From Pseudomonadota bacterium (GTDB lineage Bacteria; Pseudomonadota; Alphaproteobacteria; Rickettsiales; RGZB01): a stretch of 58,604 nucleotides of DNA. This document shows positions 31,475-42,049 of the stretch, piece after piece (position 1 is the first letter of the stretch; each line of letters begins with the position of its first letter). Location of the stretch: contig RGZB01000009.1 of NCBI GenBank assembly GCA_010031735.1, positions 1 through 58,604 on the forward strand, in the 5' to 3' direction. The notes under the pieces are model-generated. The model saw only the letters and a list, made by a program, of their open reading frames with translations. It was not told where the DNA came from and made no database searches. The position numbers and the translations under genes are program-made.

Positions 31475-32077
31475 TTAGAGTTTCTTCGCGTTGTCTTTGA
31501 GGTAGGAAGCAACGCCCGCAGCGTTCGCTTTCATGCCTTTATCGCCTTTGTTCCAGCCAGCCGGGCAGACTTCGCCGTTCTGTTGGAAGAAGGTGAGGGC
31601 GTCGACCATGCGGAGCGCTTCGTCGATGTTGCGGCCGAGCGGCAGATCGTTCACCACCTGGTGGCGCACGGTGAAATCCTGGTCGATCAGGAAGGTGCCG
31701 CGGAACGCGATCTCGTTATTGAGCAGCACGTCGTAATCCGCTGCGATTTGTTTGTTGAGGTCGGCAACGAGCGGGAATTTCACTTGGCCGATACCGCCTT
31801 TGTTGATCTCGGTGTTCTTCCACGCGATGTGCGTGAAGTGCGAATCGACCGACACGCCGATCACTTTCGCTTTGCGCGAAGTGAATTCGCTCAAGCGGTT
31901 GTCGAATGCGATGATCTCAGAAGGGCACACGAAGGTAAAATCGAGCGGATAGAAGAACAGTACGCCGATAGAACCTTTGAGATAGCTCTTAAGGTTGAAT
32001 TTTTCTTCGATGGAATTGTCTGCCATCACCGCGCGGGCGGTGAAATCCGGGGCTGGTTTACCTACGAGTACGCTCAT
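31475..32077 (-). CDS. Typical 2-Cys peroxiredoxin (AhpC/Prx1 type)
   Basis: This enzyme reduces hydrogen peroxide and organic peroxides. The peroxidatic cysteine is in DFTFVCPSEI and the resolving cysteine in NGEVCPAGW, and the catalytic arginine lies in the RHQVVNDLPLGRN region. From the ATG at 32077 (AGGAG six bases upstream) it is 200 aa, normal for the family; the track start at 32122 adds 15 unsupported residues. It precedes trxB, which probably reduces it via thioredoxin. Confidence 0.95.
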   Translation of the reverse strand: MSVLVGKPAPDFTARAVMADNSIEEKFNLKSYLKGSIGVLFFYPLDFTFVCPSEIIAFDNRLSEFTSRKAKVIGVSVDSHFTHIAWKNTEINKGGIGQVKFPLVADLNKQIAADYDVLLNNEIAFRGTFLIDQDFTVRHQVVNDLPLGRNIDEALRMVDALTFFQQNGEVCPAGWNKGDKGMKANAAGVASYLKDNAKKL

Positions 32078-32169
32078 GATTTTCTCCTGAATGTGTTGAT
32101 ATAATAGCATATAGGCGAACAAAGCCGCCTGCGCAAGGGCAAGCTTGGGTCCAGCGCTAAAAAAGGGGC

Positions 32170-33174
32170 TTATTTTACGGGAAAAAATAAGGTCTTTATA
32201 CGTCTGGCGATCGCTAGCGAGGGATTCAGCGTTTCGCTCGGCGGGTTGAATTGGCCTTGCTGGACGCGCGGCAGGTTCTCAGGTGTCAGCGGCAGGGCGT
32301 ATCCCTTATCGAACAGCAGCTTATGGAGACGCTGGTGTTTCTTCGCCGATAAATCTTTCGGCGAATAGATGAGCACGGGTTTACCGACGCTGCAGGCTTC
32401 CGTGCACATGGAAAGCGAATCCCCTGTGACGACGATGGCATCGGCGAGTGCAAGAAATGCGATATACGGATTCATGCGATTATTCGCCTTGCGCCAATCG
32501 TGGAAATAGAACGGTGCCGTGATCTGGCGTTTTAACACGCGTTCGGATTCGTCGCTGGTGCGACGCGAGGTACTGATGAGCAGGCTTGCATCCATGCTGA
32601 TGGCGAGCATCGAAGCCATCTGTGCGACCTCAGATGCATGCTCCGGCGTGAAATCGCGCTTACGCGTACTGCCGCCGATGAGTAAGGCTACATACGGCTT
32701 CTTCACTTCGGAAAGCGTTTTTTCCCACATCTTGCCTTCACGTTCTAAGATATCTTCGTTGAGGCGGTGGGGAGCGCCCGGTACGCGGACGATATTGCGG
32801 TTCAAATGGACGCGGTCATGTTCCGGCACGACGATCATATCGACACCGTAGGTCGGGAAACCCGGCCACATGATCTGGACGATACGGCTATTACCGCGGC
32901 TTTGGCTCTTGATATAGCGTGCGATGGGTGCTGCGCGGCGGCCTGCGGAAATCACCAAATCCGGCCATGGTGCCTCCAATCTATCGCTTTTGGCGGCATC
33001 CAGACGTGAAAGCGCATTAAGGCTCAGGAAATTCGGCAGGTTCGCACTGGGGCTATAAGCGATACGTTTGACAGCGTAAGGAAGTTCGAGCGCTTCGGCT
33101 ACACCGAGCGCTTGGTTGCTATTGCCTGGCCGGTCGTCGCATAAAACCCATATCTGAGGAGGTGTATTCTTCAC
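32170..33174 (-). CDS. Mitochondrial-fission ELM1-family protein
   Basis: This 334-aa protein belongs to the ELM1 family, found in alphaproteobacteria and in plants where it recruits a fission dynamin; its bacterial role is unknown. Family blocks include WVLCDDRPGNSNQALGVAEAL at the start, PDLVISAGRRAAPIA, IMWPGFPTYGVDMIVVPEHD and VTGDSLSMCTEACSVGKPVLIY. The last block resembles nucleotide-sugar-binding GT-B glycosyltransferases, so an envelope glycosyl transfer role is plausible. No membrane segment is seen. Confidence 0.88.
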   Translation of the reverse strand: MKNTPPQIWVLCDDRPGNSNQALGVAEALELPYAVKRIAYSPSANLPNFLSLNALSRLDAAKSDRLEAPWPDLVISAGRRAAPIARYIKSQSRGNSRIVQIMWPGFPTYGVDMIVVPEHDRVHLNRNIVRVPGAPHRLNEDILEREGKMWEKTLSEVKKPYVALLIGGSTRKRDFTPEHASEVAQMASMLAISMDASLLISTSRRTSDESERVLKRQITAPFYFHDWRKANNRMNPYIAFLALADAIVVTGDSLSMCTEACSVGKPVLIYSPKDLSAKKHQRLHKLLFDKGYALPLTPENLPRVQQGQFNPPSETLNPSLAIARRIKTLFFPVK

Positions 33175-33235
33175 GCTAAATACTTAGCAAATGCGCGGGA
33201 TTGCGTATAGTAGAAAATAGATGCGCGCTACTCAA

Positions 33236-33724
33236 CTACGCGTGATGATCGCCAAACTTCACTGCAACGATTTCATAGTAGCGCAGCCCGCCGGGCGTAG
33301 AAACCTCTACGGAGTCCCCTTGTTTTTTACCGATCAGCGCACGTGCGATCGGGGAGGCGATGGAGACCTGGCGGTTCTCGAGATTGGCTTCGTATTCACC
33401 CACGATCTGGTATTTGACGGCCACTTCGGTGTCTTCATCCACCAGATGCACCCAGGCACCGAACACCACCGTGCTGCCGGAGAGTTTATTGACGTCGATC
33501 ACTTCTGCGCGGGAAACTTTATCTTCCAGCTCTAAAATACGGCCTTCGATGAAGCTCTGTTTCTCACGTGCAGCGTGGTACTCCGCATTCTCCGAAAGAT
33601 CGCCATGCGCACGCGCCTCTGCGATCGCCTCGATGACTGCAGGACGTTGCACCGTTTTCAGGTCTTTCAATTCCGCTTCCATTTTACGGAAAGCGTTGAG
33701 CGTTATCGGAAAGCGTTCCGCCAT
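33236..33724 (-). CDS. greA: Transcription elongation factor GreA
   Basis: GreA enters the RNA polymerase secondary channel and stimulates cleavage of backtracked RNA. The 162-aa product has the N-terminal coiled coil with the acidic tip region ARAHGDLSENAEYHAARE and the C-terminal FKBP-like domain with SPIARALIGKKQGDSVEV. Length and motifs are normal. Many alphaproteobacteria carry greA near carAB, as here, with one unknown gene between. Confidence 0.97.
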   Translation of the reverse strand: MAERFPITLNAFRKMEAELKDLKTVQRPAVIEAIAEARAHGDLSENAEYHAAREKQSFIEGRILELEDKVSRAEVIDVNKLSGSTVVFGAWVHLVDEDTEVAVKYQIVGEYEANLENRQVSIASPIARALIGKKQGDSVEVSTPGGLRYYEIVAVKFGDHHA

Positions 33725-33827
33725 AAAACCACTGTATTTTTAAGATGAAGCGAATTCTTATAAAGTGCCGAGGTAAACTTGGCAAGTAAAATCAAAATAT
33801 GCATATATATCAGTATATTAATTGGCT

Positions 33828-33844
33828 TTAATACTATCTTAACC
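33828..33844 (+). promoter_or_regulatory. CtrA-like box (TTAA-N7-TTAACC)
   Basis: TTAATACTATCTTAACC ends 45 bases before the ATG at 33889. It differs from the site at 388-404 at only two positions, including the shared TTAACC, which strengthens both. Confidence 0.45.
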
Positions 33845-33888
33845 GAGTCTTGATACACTGAGAAACGATAATCAGAAAAGGGTTTATT

Positions 33889-35349
33889 ATGGCATTGCAG
33901 AAAATCAATGAAATTGATTCGGGAAAACTCAGTAATTTACTGGAGCGTCTCGAGGTATTTGCCAATGACATCTCAACTGCCGGTACGGTGGCACATGACG
34001 AGCCCAATAATCGTATAGTGATAGAGTTCCCGGTGGATAATTTCGAGACGGTCGTATGCGATGAGGTGATGGGAGATCTTACCATTGCGTATGAGCATAA
34101 TGCTCCAACCAATGCAGTCTTCGAGGCGGGGGATACGGGTGGTGTACACCGTATCGTGATTACGGAACTCGATATCGGACTCATGATCAAAGAAGTGGAT
34201 GCACATGAAGCTGGCACCGTGGTCAGTCCGCCGAAAGCGAGCCCACTGCGGGATATAACCGAGGATGATCGTGCGATCGCAGAATCGCTCCGGTTCGTGA
34301 ATCTTCTGCCGGAAGTACAGATGCGTGCGGAAGCAAAGCTCAGCCGTAAAGGTCGCGGGATGACAGAACTGTCCGATGTGCCATTGCCCGCATGGAAGTG
34401 GGTGCCGGCCGATCCGGATAACGGCGACAGCAAAGGGTATTTCGCATTACCGCTCAAAGTCCCGAGTTCGTATCTGGACAGGGAAAGCGCCCACGCTTTG
34501 CAGATTAAGCTGAACGATGCCGTAGGCAATGAAACATTCGGCGAAGGCCACCTCTTTTTCAGCATCGTTTCTCCGGGTGGTTCTCCGCAGGCGATGAATT
34601 ATGAGGTGAGACTGGAGAAGGTCTCGACCGACTTGCCCGAGATGACCAAGCGTATCGCTGATGCAAGGGGTGTGTTCCGTGACTGGGCAGATGATGTCTG
34701 GAGCCAGGTAAAACTTTACCGCAACGATCCGGACGAGGATGTGACACAAGCACCGCCGGATCCGGACTGGCTGAAACAGGAAGAGAAGTTAGCTGGCTTC
34801 AAAGCGAAGGTCAAAGCGCGCGAGGTGGATTTGATCCAACGCACGACCTATGACGATGAATCGCCCAACGTACAGGAATGGATCGGGGAAACAACCAACG
34901 TATTACGCGGTGAGGGTTACTGGGCGAATACACAATTGCTGGATGATGCAAAACGACGTCTGCGGGGTGTGCCGGTAGGCGAGATGTATGCGACACTCAA
35001 GACGCTCTATGACGAGCGCGGGTATGATTTAAGACAAGAACAATTGACCAGTTTATTTGGTTATATCGCGGAAGCAGCGATCGTGGAGGCATTCCGTCAG
35101 CGACCGGAGGGACAGAATCCCATTGAATTCTTGGTAGGGTATGTCGAGGCGGGCGGTCCGCTGCCGCATAGCAGTTGGTCGCTTAAATGGGTCAAGAAAA
35201 TGGACAAGATGCAGGCGGATTATGAAAAGAAACTCAGCACTGAGGTCGTCAAAGACGAGCTTGGGTATTTCACCAATATCGGGATGGCGAACGAATTCAT
35301 CAAGAGCCTGCAGGCCGCAGATAAAACACGCGGCGCTCGCGGAGTCTAA
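33889..35349 (+). CDS. Hypothetical protein (486 aa), family not recognised
   Basis: I do not recognise this large soluble protein. It has no signal peptide, membrane segment or cysteine motif. Residues 1-110 look like a beta-rich domain (NRIVIEFPVDNFETVVCDEVMGD), and residues 230-330 are acidic and helical. It starts at an ATG with GGG upstream and a CtrA-like box before that. It converges on carB with two bases between stops. GC content matches the host, so it is not obviously acquired. Confidence 0.78.
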   Translation: MALQKINEIDSGKLSNLLERLEVFANDISTAGTVAHDEPNNRIVIEFPVDNFETVVCDEVMGDLTIAYEHNAPTNAVFEAGDTGGVHRIVITELDIGLMIKEVDAHEAGTVVSPPKASPLRDITEDDRAIAESLRFVNLLPEVQMRAEAKLSRKGRGMTELSDVPLPAWKWVPADPDNGDSKGYFALPLKVPSSYLDRESAHALQIKLNDAVGNETFGEGHLFFSIVSPGGSPQAMNYEVRLEKVSTDLPEMTKRIADARGVFRDWADDVWSQVKLYRNDPDEDVTQAPPDPDWLKQEEKLAGFKAKVKAREVDLIQRTTYDDESPNVQEWIGETTNVLRGEGYWANTQLLDDAKRRLRGVPVGEMYATLKTLYDERGYDLRQEQLTSLFGYIAEAAIVEAFRQRPEGQNPIEFLVGYVEAGGPLPHSSWSLKWVKKMDKMQADYEKKLSTEVVKDELGYFTNIGMANEFIKSLQAADKTRGARGV

Positions 35350-35351
35350 AC

Positions 35352-38300
35352 TTACTTGAAATAACTCTGCAGCGGGTGGACTTCGATCGATTTGTCACTC
35401 TTCACCTGGCGGATGGCTTTGACCATCGCGACCGCGCCCGTTGCCGTCGTGGTATACGGGATCTTCTGGATGAGTGCGGTGCGGCGGATGCTGAAGCTAT
35501 CCTGAATCGACTTGATGCCTTCTGTGGTGTTAATCACCAGCTGGACCTTGCCCTCTTTCATGCGGCCGACGATATGATCGCCGCCTTCATATACTTTATT
35601 GATGGTCTCGACCTCGATGCCGTGGCTTTGCAGATAGTCCGCCGTACCTTTGGTCGCGATGATATTGAAGCCGGTCTCTTTCAGTGTATTCGCGACGAAC
35701 AGGATGGCCTCTTTGTCATCGTCCTTCACCGAGATGAATACGGTGCCCGACAGCGGAAGCGTGCTGCCGCTCGCGATCTGTGATTTCGCGAAGGCGCTTG
35801 CGAAGTTACGGTCGATGCCCATCACCTCGCCGGTCGATTTCATTTCCGGCCCCAATATCACATCGACGCCGTCGAAACGTGCGAATGGGAACACGGCTTC
35901 CTTCACGGCGACATGATGGACATCCGCCATGCGTTTCTCGGTTTGTTTGATCGCTTTGAAGCCAGAGAGTTTCTCACCTGCCATGACGCGGGCTGCGATT
36001 TTCGCTACCGCCAGGCCGGTTGCTTTCGCTACGAACGGCACGGTGCGTGAAGAGCGTGGGTTCACCTCAAGGATATAGATATCACCGTCTTTCACGGCAT
36101 ATTGCACGTTCATAAGGCCGACGACCTTCAAGGCTTTCGCGAGTTTCACGGTTTGTTCCTTGATCTCTTCGATCACTTCTTTCGGCAGGCTATACGGCGG
36201 CAGTGCGCACGCCGAGTCGCCGGAATGGATGCCCGCTTCTTCGATATGTTCCATGACACCGGTGACATACACATCCGTGCCGTCCGCGATCGCATCGACA
36301 TCGACCTCGGTCGCGTGATAGAGGAAGCTATCCAAGAGCAGCGGGCCGTTCTCGAAGAACTCACGCACGTCATCAAGGTAGTTGGTGAGTTGTTCGGCAT
36401 CATGGACGATCGCCATCGCGCGGCCACCAAGCACGTAAGACGGACGCACGACGACCGGGAAGCCGATATCCTTCGCATGCCTCTTCACTTCGTCTTCCGT
36501 GTGGCAGATGAAGTTCTTCGGTTGCTTGAGACCCAGTTTATGCAGCAGCTGCTGGAAACGTTCGCGGTCTTCGGCGAGGTCGATCGCGTCGTGGCTGGTG
36601 CCGAGGAGATTAATCTTCTCGGATTCAAGCGCACGTGCGAGTTTGAGCGGGGTCTGCCCGCCGAACTGGACGTTCACGCCTTTGACTTTCCCTTTTTTCT
36701 CTTCCACGCGGATGATCTCGATCACATCTTCTTCGGTGAGCGGTTCGAAATACAGACGGTCCGAAGTGTCGTAGTCGGTGGAGACGGTTTCCGGATTGCA
36801 GTTCACCATGATGGTCTCATAGCCCGCTTCTTTGAGGGCATACGCTGCGTGCACGCAGGCATAATCGAACTCGATGCCCTGGCCGATGCGGTTAGGCCCG
36901 GAACCCAGGATCACCGTTTTGGTCTTGGTGGAGACATCGGCTTCGCACTCTTCGCCCCAATAGGTCGAATACATATAAGGGGTTGCGGATTTGAATTCGG
37001 CAGCACAGGTATCGACGCGCTTATAGACCGGGCGCACGCCGAGATCATGGCGAAGCGTACGGATCTCTTTTTCGGTTTTGCCGGTGAGTTTCGCGATACG
37101 GCGGTCGGAGAATCCGGATTGTTTGATGTGGCGGAGTTCATCGGCCGTCATCGTGTTGATATCGGCTTTCTTGATCTCTTTTTCTTCGGCGACGATCTCT
37201 CCGATCTGTTCTAAGAACCACGGATCGAAAGCGGTGATATCCTGGATCTCTTTTAAGCTCATGCCTTCACGGAAAGCTTGTGCGATCTGCAGCAGACGGT
37301 CCGGCGTTTGTTTCGCAAGCGCGTCTTTGAGCGGTAGGGTGGTTTTGATATCATCCAAGCCGGTTTTACCGGTTTCCATGGAGCGGAGCGCTTTTTGGAG
37401 CGATTCCTTGAAAGTGCCACCGATCGCCATCACTTCGCCGACGGATTTCATCGCGCTCGAGAGCACCGGATCAGCGCCCGGGAATTTCTCGAACGTGAAG
37501 CGCGGGATTTTCGTCACCACATAATCGATGGAGGGTTCGAAGGAAGCCGGCGTTGCTTTCGTGCAATCGTTCATGATCTCGTCGAGCGTGTAGCCGATCG
37601 CGAGTTTCGCTGCCACTTTCGCGATCGGGAAGCCGGTCGCTTTCGAAGCGAGTGCGGAGGAGCGCGATACACGCGGGTTCATCTCGATCACGACCATGCG
37701 GCCGTCTTTCGGATTGATGGCGAACTGCACGTTCGAGCCGCCGGTCTCGACACCGATCTCGCGGAGCACGGCAAGCGATGCATCGCGCATGATCTGGTAT
37801 TCTTTATCGGTCAGGGTGAGTGCCGGAGCGATGGTGATGGAGTCGCCGGTGTGGACACCCATCGGGTCGACGTTCTCGATGGAGCAGACGATGATGCAGT
37901 TGTCGTTCTTGTCGCGGACGACTTCCATCTCGTATTCTTTCCAACCGATCAGCGATTCGTCGATCAGCACCTGCGTAGTGGGGGAAGCATCCAGGCCCGA
38001 CTCCACGATACGTTCGAATTCTTCCATCGTGCGGGCGACACCGCCACCCGAACCGCCGAGCGTGAAGGAGGGGCGGATGATGGCAGGGAGACCCGTTTTC
38101 TTGACCGCTTCGCGCGCTTCTTCGAGTGTGTGGACGACGGCGTTACGCGGGACTTCCAGGCCGATCTTCGCCATTGCGATATTGAAGCGGCTGCGGCTTT
38201 CGGCTTTATCGATCGCATCAACCGACGCGCCGATCAGTTTCACGTTATGTTTCTCGAGTACGCCGTTTTTATTGAGTGCGAGGGCGCAGTTGAGTGCGGT

Positions 38301-38579
38301 CTGTCCACCCATGGTCGGAAGGAGTGCGTCCGGTTTTTCTTTCTCGATGATCTTTGCCACGAGTTCCGGCGTGATCGGCTCGATGTAGGTGGCGTCGGCC
38401 AGTTCCGGATCGGTCATGATCGTCGCGGGATTCGAATTCACCAGGATGACGCGGTAGCCTTCTTCTTTCAGCGCCTTACATGCCTGCGTACCGGAATAAT
38501 CGAACTCACAGGCCTGGCCGATGACGATAGGGCCGGCGCCGATGATAAGGATGGACTTGATATCAGTACGTTTTGGCAT
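35352..38579 (-). CDS. carB: Carbamoyl-phosphate synthase large subunit CarB
   Basis: CarB makes carbamoyl phosphate from ammonia, bicarbonate and two ATP for arginine and pyrimidine synthesis. The 1075-aa protein shows the internal duplication: ATP-grasp halves with [19 protein letters not shown] and [19 protein letters not shown], each followed by [12 protein letters not shown] and [11 protein letters not shown], and an MGS-like C-terminal allosteric domain. The length is normal. It is last in the carA - secreted protein - carB operon, two bases after the middle gene. Confidence 0.98.
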   Translation of the reverse strand: MPKRTDIKSILIIGAGPIVIGQACEFDYSGTQACKALKEEGYRVILVNSNPATIMTDPELADATYIEPITPELVAKIIEKEKPDALLPTMGGQTALNCALALNKNGVLEKHNVKLIGASVDAIDKAESRSRFNIAMAKIGLEVPRNAVVHTLEEAREAVKKTGLPAIIRPSFTLGGSGGGVARTMEEFERIVESGLDASPTTQVLIDESLIGWKEYEMEVVRDKNDNCIIVCSIENVDPMGVHTGDSITIAPALTLTDKEYQIMRDASLAVLREIGVETGGSNVQFAINPKDGRMVVIEMNPRVSRSSALASKATGFPIAKVAAKLAIGYTLDEIMNDCTKATPASFEPSIDYVVTKIPRFTFEKFPGADPVLSSAMKSVGEVMAIGGTFKESLQKALRSMETGKTGLDDIKTTLPLKDALAKQTPDRLLQIAQAFREGMSLKEIQDITAFDPWFLEQIGEIVAEEKEIKKADINTMTADELRHIKQSGFSDRRIAKLTGKTEKEIRTLRHDLGVRPVYKRVDTCAAEFKSATPYMYSTYWGEECEADVSTKTKTVILGSGPNRIGQGIEFDYACVHAAYALKEAGYETIMVNCNPETVSTDYDTSDRLYFEPLTEEDVIEIIRVEEKKGKVKGVNVQFGGQTPLKLARALESEKINLLGTSHDAIDLAEDRERFQQLLHKLGLKQPKNFICHTEDEVKRHAKDIGFPVVVRPSYVLGGRAMAIVHDAEQLTNYLDDVREFFENGPLLLDSFLYHATEVDVDAIADGTDVYVTGVMEHIEEAGIHSGDSACALPPYSLPKEVIEEIKEQTVKLAKALKVVGLMNVQYAVKDGDIYILEVNPRSSRTVPFVAKATGLAVAKIAARVMAGEKLSGFKAIKQTEKRMADVHHVAVKEAVFPFARFDGVDVILGPEMKSTGEVMGIDRNFASAFAKSQIASGSTLPLSGTVFISVKDDDKEAILFVANTLKETGFNIIATKGTADYLQSHGIEVETINKVYEGGDHIVGRMKEGKVQLVINTTEGIKSIQDSFSIRRTALIQKIPYTTTATGAVAMVKAIRQVKSDKSIEVHPLQSYFK

Positions 38580-38580
38580 G

Positions 38581-39381
38581 TCAGATCACCGTCGGTTTTT
38601 CGGTCGTGGTTTCGGATTTTTTATCCTGCTTCACTTCCGGTGCTTTAGGGTTTGCATCGGTTTTCGGTTTATTCAGTTCCGGATCGCGTGAGGTTTTCGG
38701 CGTCGGGTTCACCGGTGCTTTCGGCTCGTTGGATTCTTTGATATCGACAGAAGAAGCATCAGGCGATGCGGCTTTATCGCTGCTTGTAGGCACTTCCGGC
38801 TCACCCGTCGGGGCATCGTCCGGGAAACCCGGGTCTTTCCATTCCTGCACGGGTTCGTCTTCCGGCTCCAGGTTCACGGTCGCATCGAATTTGATGATCT
38901 CGGTGTGGACATTCGAAGGGATCTTCCGCATATCGAGGTAGAAGTTCTGGCCACGGAACTCTGTGATGATGTAATCCGCGATCCGTTCCTTGATCAGGAT
39001 ATAGATGACGGCGGTACCAACCCCACGGTCGCCCCAGGTGGCTTGCACCGGGCTATCGACCGGGCAATATTCGAACACCATGTTGACGGCGTTCTGGTCG
39101 TCGAAGAGGTTATAGCCCTGCTCATCCGGTGTACCCGCCCAGGTGCACAGCACTTTATCGTTGAAGAACAGGCCACGCTTGGCCAGGAACATCGGTGCTT
39201 CGCCCTGGAAATCCGGTTTGGTGAAGAGTTCGATGAGCTCCCCTTTATAGCCAGAGATCTGCAGGTATTTCTTACCATGCTGTAGAGGATAGACGTATCC
39301 CGCGCAGGATTGCGCATTCGCCTGGGTGCCGATCATGAACATCATCGCCGCCCAGAGGAAGAGGGAGAGGATACGCATCAT
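38581..39381 (-). CDS. Exported hypothetical protein inserted between carA and carB
   Basis: I do not recognise this 266-aa protein. A signal peptide ([20 protein letters not shown]) directs it out of the cytoplasm. Residues 25-165 form a compact domain with four cysteines (SCAGY, VLCTW, EYCPV) and many aromatics, and residues 170-266 are a disordered proline/lysine/aspartate-rich tail. Its ATG overlaps the carA stop, and carB starts two bases after its own stop, so it is co-expressed with a cytosolic enzyme pair to which it has no evident link. Confidence 0.78.
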   Translation of the reverse strand: MMRILSLFLWAAMMFMIGTQANAQSCAGYVYPLQHGKKYLQISGYKGELIELFTKPDFQGEAPMFLAKRGLFFNDKVLCTWAGTPDEQGYNLFDDQNAVNMVFEYCPVDSPVQATWGDRGVGTAVIYILIKERIADYIITEFRGQNFYLDMRKIPSNVHTEIIKFDATVNLEPEDEPVQEWKDPGFPDDAPTGEPEVPTSSDKAASPDASSVDIKESNEPKAPVNPTPKTSRDPELNKPKTDANPKAPEVKQDKKSETTTEKPTVI

Positions 39382-40589
39382 CGTGCGACCTCTTTCTTCG
39401 CTTTGGCGGCGACAGGATTCTCTTTCATCAGATCGACGAAACGCTCGAAGAGATAATGCGTATCCTGCGGGCCGGGGGAGGCTTCCGGGTGGCCTTGCAC
39501 CGAGAAGACCGGGCTGTTCTTCACGCGGATGCCTTGCACCGTTTGGTCGAAGAGCGAGATGTGTGTGACGATGACATCCGAAGGCAGACCCTTCGGCGAT
39601 ATCGCGAAGCCGTGGTTCTGGCTGGTGATCTCCACCTTGCCGGTCTCTAAATCTTTCACCGGATGGTTGGCACCGTGGTGGCCTTGTTTCATCTTCTCGG
39701 TTTTGCAGCCGAGTGCGATACCGAGCATCTGATGTCCTAAGCAGATGCCCAGCATCGGGATATTGGAATCGAGTAAATCTTTGATCACCGGGATGGAGTA
39801 TTTACCCGTCGCGGCCGGATCGCCCGGACCGTTCGATAAGAAGACGCCGTCCGGATTGTACGCGAGGATGTCTTTCGCGCTGGTGTTCGCAGGCACGACC
39901 GTGATGCGGCAACCGGCACTCGCCAGGCAGCGCAGGATATTCAGTTTTACGCCATAATCGATAGCGACGACATGGAACGGTGCTTTGGTCTCTTTCACGA
40001 AACCTTTGCCGAGTGCCCAGCGTTTTTCGTTCCACTCATACGGCGCTTTGGTGCTGACTTTCGCCGCAAGCTCCATGCCCACCATGGAAGGATGCGCTTT
40101 TAATTGTTTCTTCACCGCTTCGATATCGATCGCGTTTTTGGAATCGAACACGATGGCGGCATTCTGTGCACCATGGTCGCGGATGTGAGCGGTAAGCGCG
40201 CGCGTATCGACGCCGCTGATGCCGGTGAGGTTATTCTTGATGAGCCAGTCGTTCAAATGCTGACTGCTCCTGAAGTTCGAAGGGTTCGTGATCGGTGCAC
40301 GGATGACCAAGCCGTTCGCATACACTTGCTTCGCCTCGGTATCCTCCACGTTGGTGCCGACGTTGCCGATGTGCGGGAAGGTGAAGGTGACGATCTGGCC
40401 GGCGTACGACGGGTCGGTCAGGATCTCCTGGTAGCCGGTGATGGCGGTGTTGAAACAGATCTCTGCGAGCGTGGTGCCTTCTTTACCAATACCAAAACCG
40501 GAAAACGTCTTGCCATCTGCAAGTATCAAAACCGCATTTTTCTTGGCCGCAAGGGGCCGTGCAGGCGTGCCGGAGTGTGGTTCAGCCAT
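39378..40589 (-). CDS. carA: Carbamoyl-phosphate synthase small subunit CarA
   Basis: CarA hydrolyses glutamine and passes ammonia to CarB. The N-terminal domain includes GFGIGKEGTTLAEICFNTAITGYQEILTDPSY, and the class I amidotransferase domain has the nucleophile in GICLGHQMLGIALG and the His-Glu pair in GHPEASPGPQD. All triad residues are present, in contrast to the degenerate protein at 8015. It is 403 aa, slightly long. It leads the operon; its upstream region of 230 bases is shared with divergent tolQ. Confidence 0.97.
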   Translation of the reverse strand: MAEPHSGTPARPLAAKKNAVLILADGKTFSGFGIGKEGTTLAEICFNTAITGYQEILTDPSYAGQIVTFTFPHIGNVGTNVEDTEAKQVYANGLVIRAPITNPSNFRSSQHLNDWLIKNNLTGISGVDTRALTAHIRDHGAQNAAIVFDSKNAIDIEAVKKQLKAHPSMVGMELAAKVSTKAPYEWNEKRWALGKGFVKETKAPFHVVAIDYGVKLNILRCLASAGCRITVVPANTSAKDILAYNPDGVFLSNGPGDPAATGKYSIPVIKDLLDSNIPMLGICLGHQMLGIALGCKTEKMKQGHHGANHPVKDLETGKVEITSQNHGFAISPKGLPSDVIVTHISLFDQTVQGIRVKNSPVFSVQGHPEASPGPQDTHYLFERFVDLMKENPVAAKAKKEVAR

Positions 40590-40820
40590 TTAGCGCTCTT
40601 CTTCGTATGGGGAGTCTGTTTTGAGGCCGTAAACTAGGCCAATGGAACCGAACTGTCAATATGGAATTTTACGGAGATTTGCTAGGGGTGGAGGTGGTAT
40701 CGGTGTATCCCGGTTTCAGTGCAATTTTTTTCTCCCGGAATCCCTTCTAAAATCCTTGCTTATCTCAAGCGTCATGATACAAGTATCCGCGACTTCATTT
40801 TTTGACGAGACAAGACAATT

Positions 40821-41567
40821 ATGGCAGATAAATTGGCAGTGCCCACCGCGAATGTGGCGGCAACCAAAATGGCAGGCAGTGTAACGCAGTCGGCACCGGA
40901 TTTAAGCATCCTAGGCATGTTCAATCACGCGGATATCGTTGGTAAAGGCGTCATGATGATGCTGATTTTCGCCTCTTTCTGGTGCTGGGCGATCATTTTC
41001 GAGAAAATCACCACCTACCGCTCTGTACGTTCGCGCACCGAAGCCTTTGAGAAATCCTTCTGGTCGGGCGAGCTTCTGGAACAACTTTATGACCGTATCA
41101 AGAATGCAGCGGATCACCCAATGGCGCTGATCTTCGTCGCGGCGATGCACGAATGGAAAATGCAGGACCCGCGTGCCCAAGGCCGTGAGCTGAAAGTCGG
41201 TATCAAAGAACGTATCTTCCAGGCAATGACGCTCGTCAGGAACCAGGAAATGGATAAACTCGAGAAGAACATCAGCTTCCTGGCTACGGTCGGTTCCACC
41301 GCGACCTTCATCGGTCTTTTCGGTACCGTTTGGGGTATCATGAAAAGCTTCCAGTCGATCGCAGCGATGCAGAATGCTTCGCTCGCAGTGGTAGCGCCCG
41401 GCATTGCGGAGGCACTCCTCGCCACGGCCGTTGGCTTGTTTGCGGCAGTCCCGGCGGTGATCTTCTACAATAAATTCGTCGGCGACCTCGGTAACATCTC
41501 GAACAAACTCGATGATTTCTCGAGCGAATTCGGTGCGATCCTGTCCCGTGAACTAGATAAATATTAG
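40821..41567 (+). CDS. tolQ: Tol-Pal system protein TolQ
   Basis: TolQ is the motor channel subunit that, with TolR, uses the proton gradient to drive TolA during outer-membrane constriction at division. The 248-aa product has three membrane helices, the first near residues 45-65 and the pair near 150-215, with the TolQ/ExbB signature IGLFGTVWGIMKSFQSIA and APGIAEALLATAVGLFAAVPAVIFYN. It opens the tolQ-tolR-tolA run. Confidence 0.96.
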   Translation: MADKLAVPTANVAATKMAGSVTQSAPDLSILGMFNHADIVGKGVMMMLIFASFWCWAIIFEKITTYRSVRSRTEAFEKSFWSGELLEQLYDRIKNAADHPMALIFVAAMHEWKMQDPRAQGRELKVGIKERIFQAMTLVRNQEMDKLEKNISFLATVGSTATFIGLFGTVWGIMKSFQSIAAMQNASLAVVAPGIAEALLATAVGLFAAVPAVIFYNKFVGDLGNISNKLDDFSSEFGAILSRELDKY

Positions 41568-41575
41568 GATAACCG

Positions 41576-42049
41576 ATGGGCGCGAACGCTAGCACACAGA
41601 TGGGTGTCGGAAGCCGGATGGGCCGCCGGCCCGGACGCACGGGTTCGAACCGTCGCGTCATGGGTGAGATCAACGTCACCCCGTTCGTGGACGTGATGCT
41701 GGTGCTTCTTGTGATCTTCATGGTGACCGCACCGCTCGTGACTTCCGGTGTGCAGGTCGATCTGCCGGAAACCTCCTCGGCACAAGTCGAAGGGCAGGAC
41801 GAACCGCTCTCTATCTCTGTAAAGAAGGATGGCTCGGTATACCTGCAGGAAACACGCATCAAGACCGAAGAGATCGCCCCGCGCCTCAAAGCCATCGTGG
41901 GTGAAAAGAAAGAGACGCGCATTTTCGTTTATGGCGATAAGAACGTGGATTATGGCCGCGTGATGCAGGTGGTGAGTCTCATCAACGAAGCAGGTTTTAC
42001 CAAAGTGGCGTTCATCACCGATAGCGCTGGCGCACCAGGGGGGCAATAG
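41576..42049 (+). CDS. tolR: Tol-Pal system protein TolR
   Basis: TolR is the peptidoglycan-binding stator partner of TolQ. It has a short cytoplasmic N-terminus, the motif GEINVTPFVDVMLVLLVIFMVTAPL carrying the proton-relay Asp in its single helix, and a periplasmic ExbD/TolR domain with KNVDYGRVMQVVSLINEAGFTKV. The 157-aa length is normal. Its stop shares a base with the GTG of tolA. Confidence 0.96.
   Translation: MGANASTQMGVGSRMGRRPGRTGSNRRVMGEINVTPFVDVMLVLLVIFMVTAPLVTSGVQVDLPETSSAQVEGQDEPLSISVKKDGSVYLQETRIKTEEIAPRLKAIVGEKKETRIFVYGDKNVDYGRVMQVVSLINEAGFTKVAFITDSAGAPGGQ

Noticed and set aside
36102-38648. Plus-strand ORFs of 370 and 417 aa
   Set aside because: They are antisense frames of carB; their composition (F, H, R and D rich) is typical of shadow frames.
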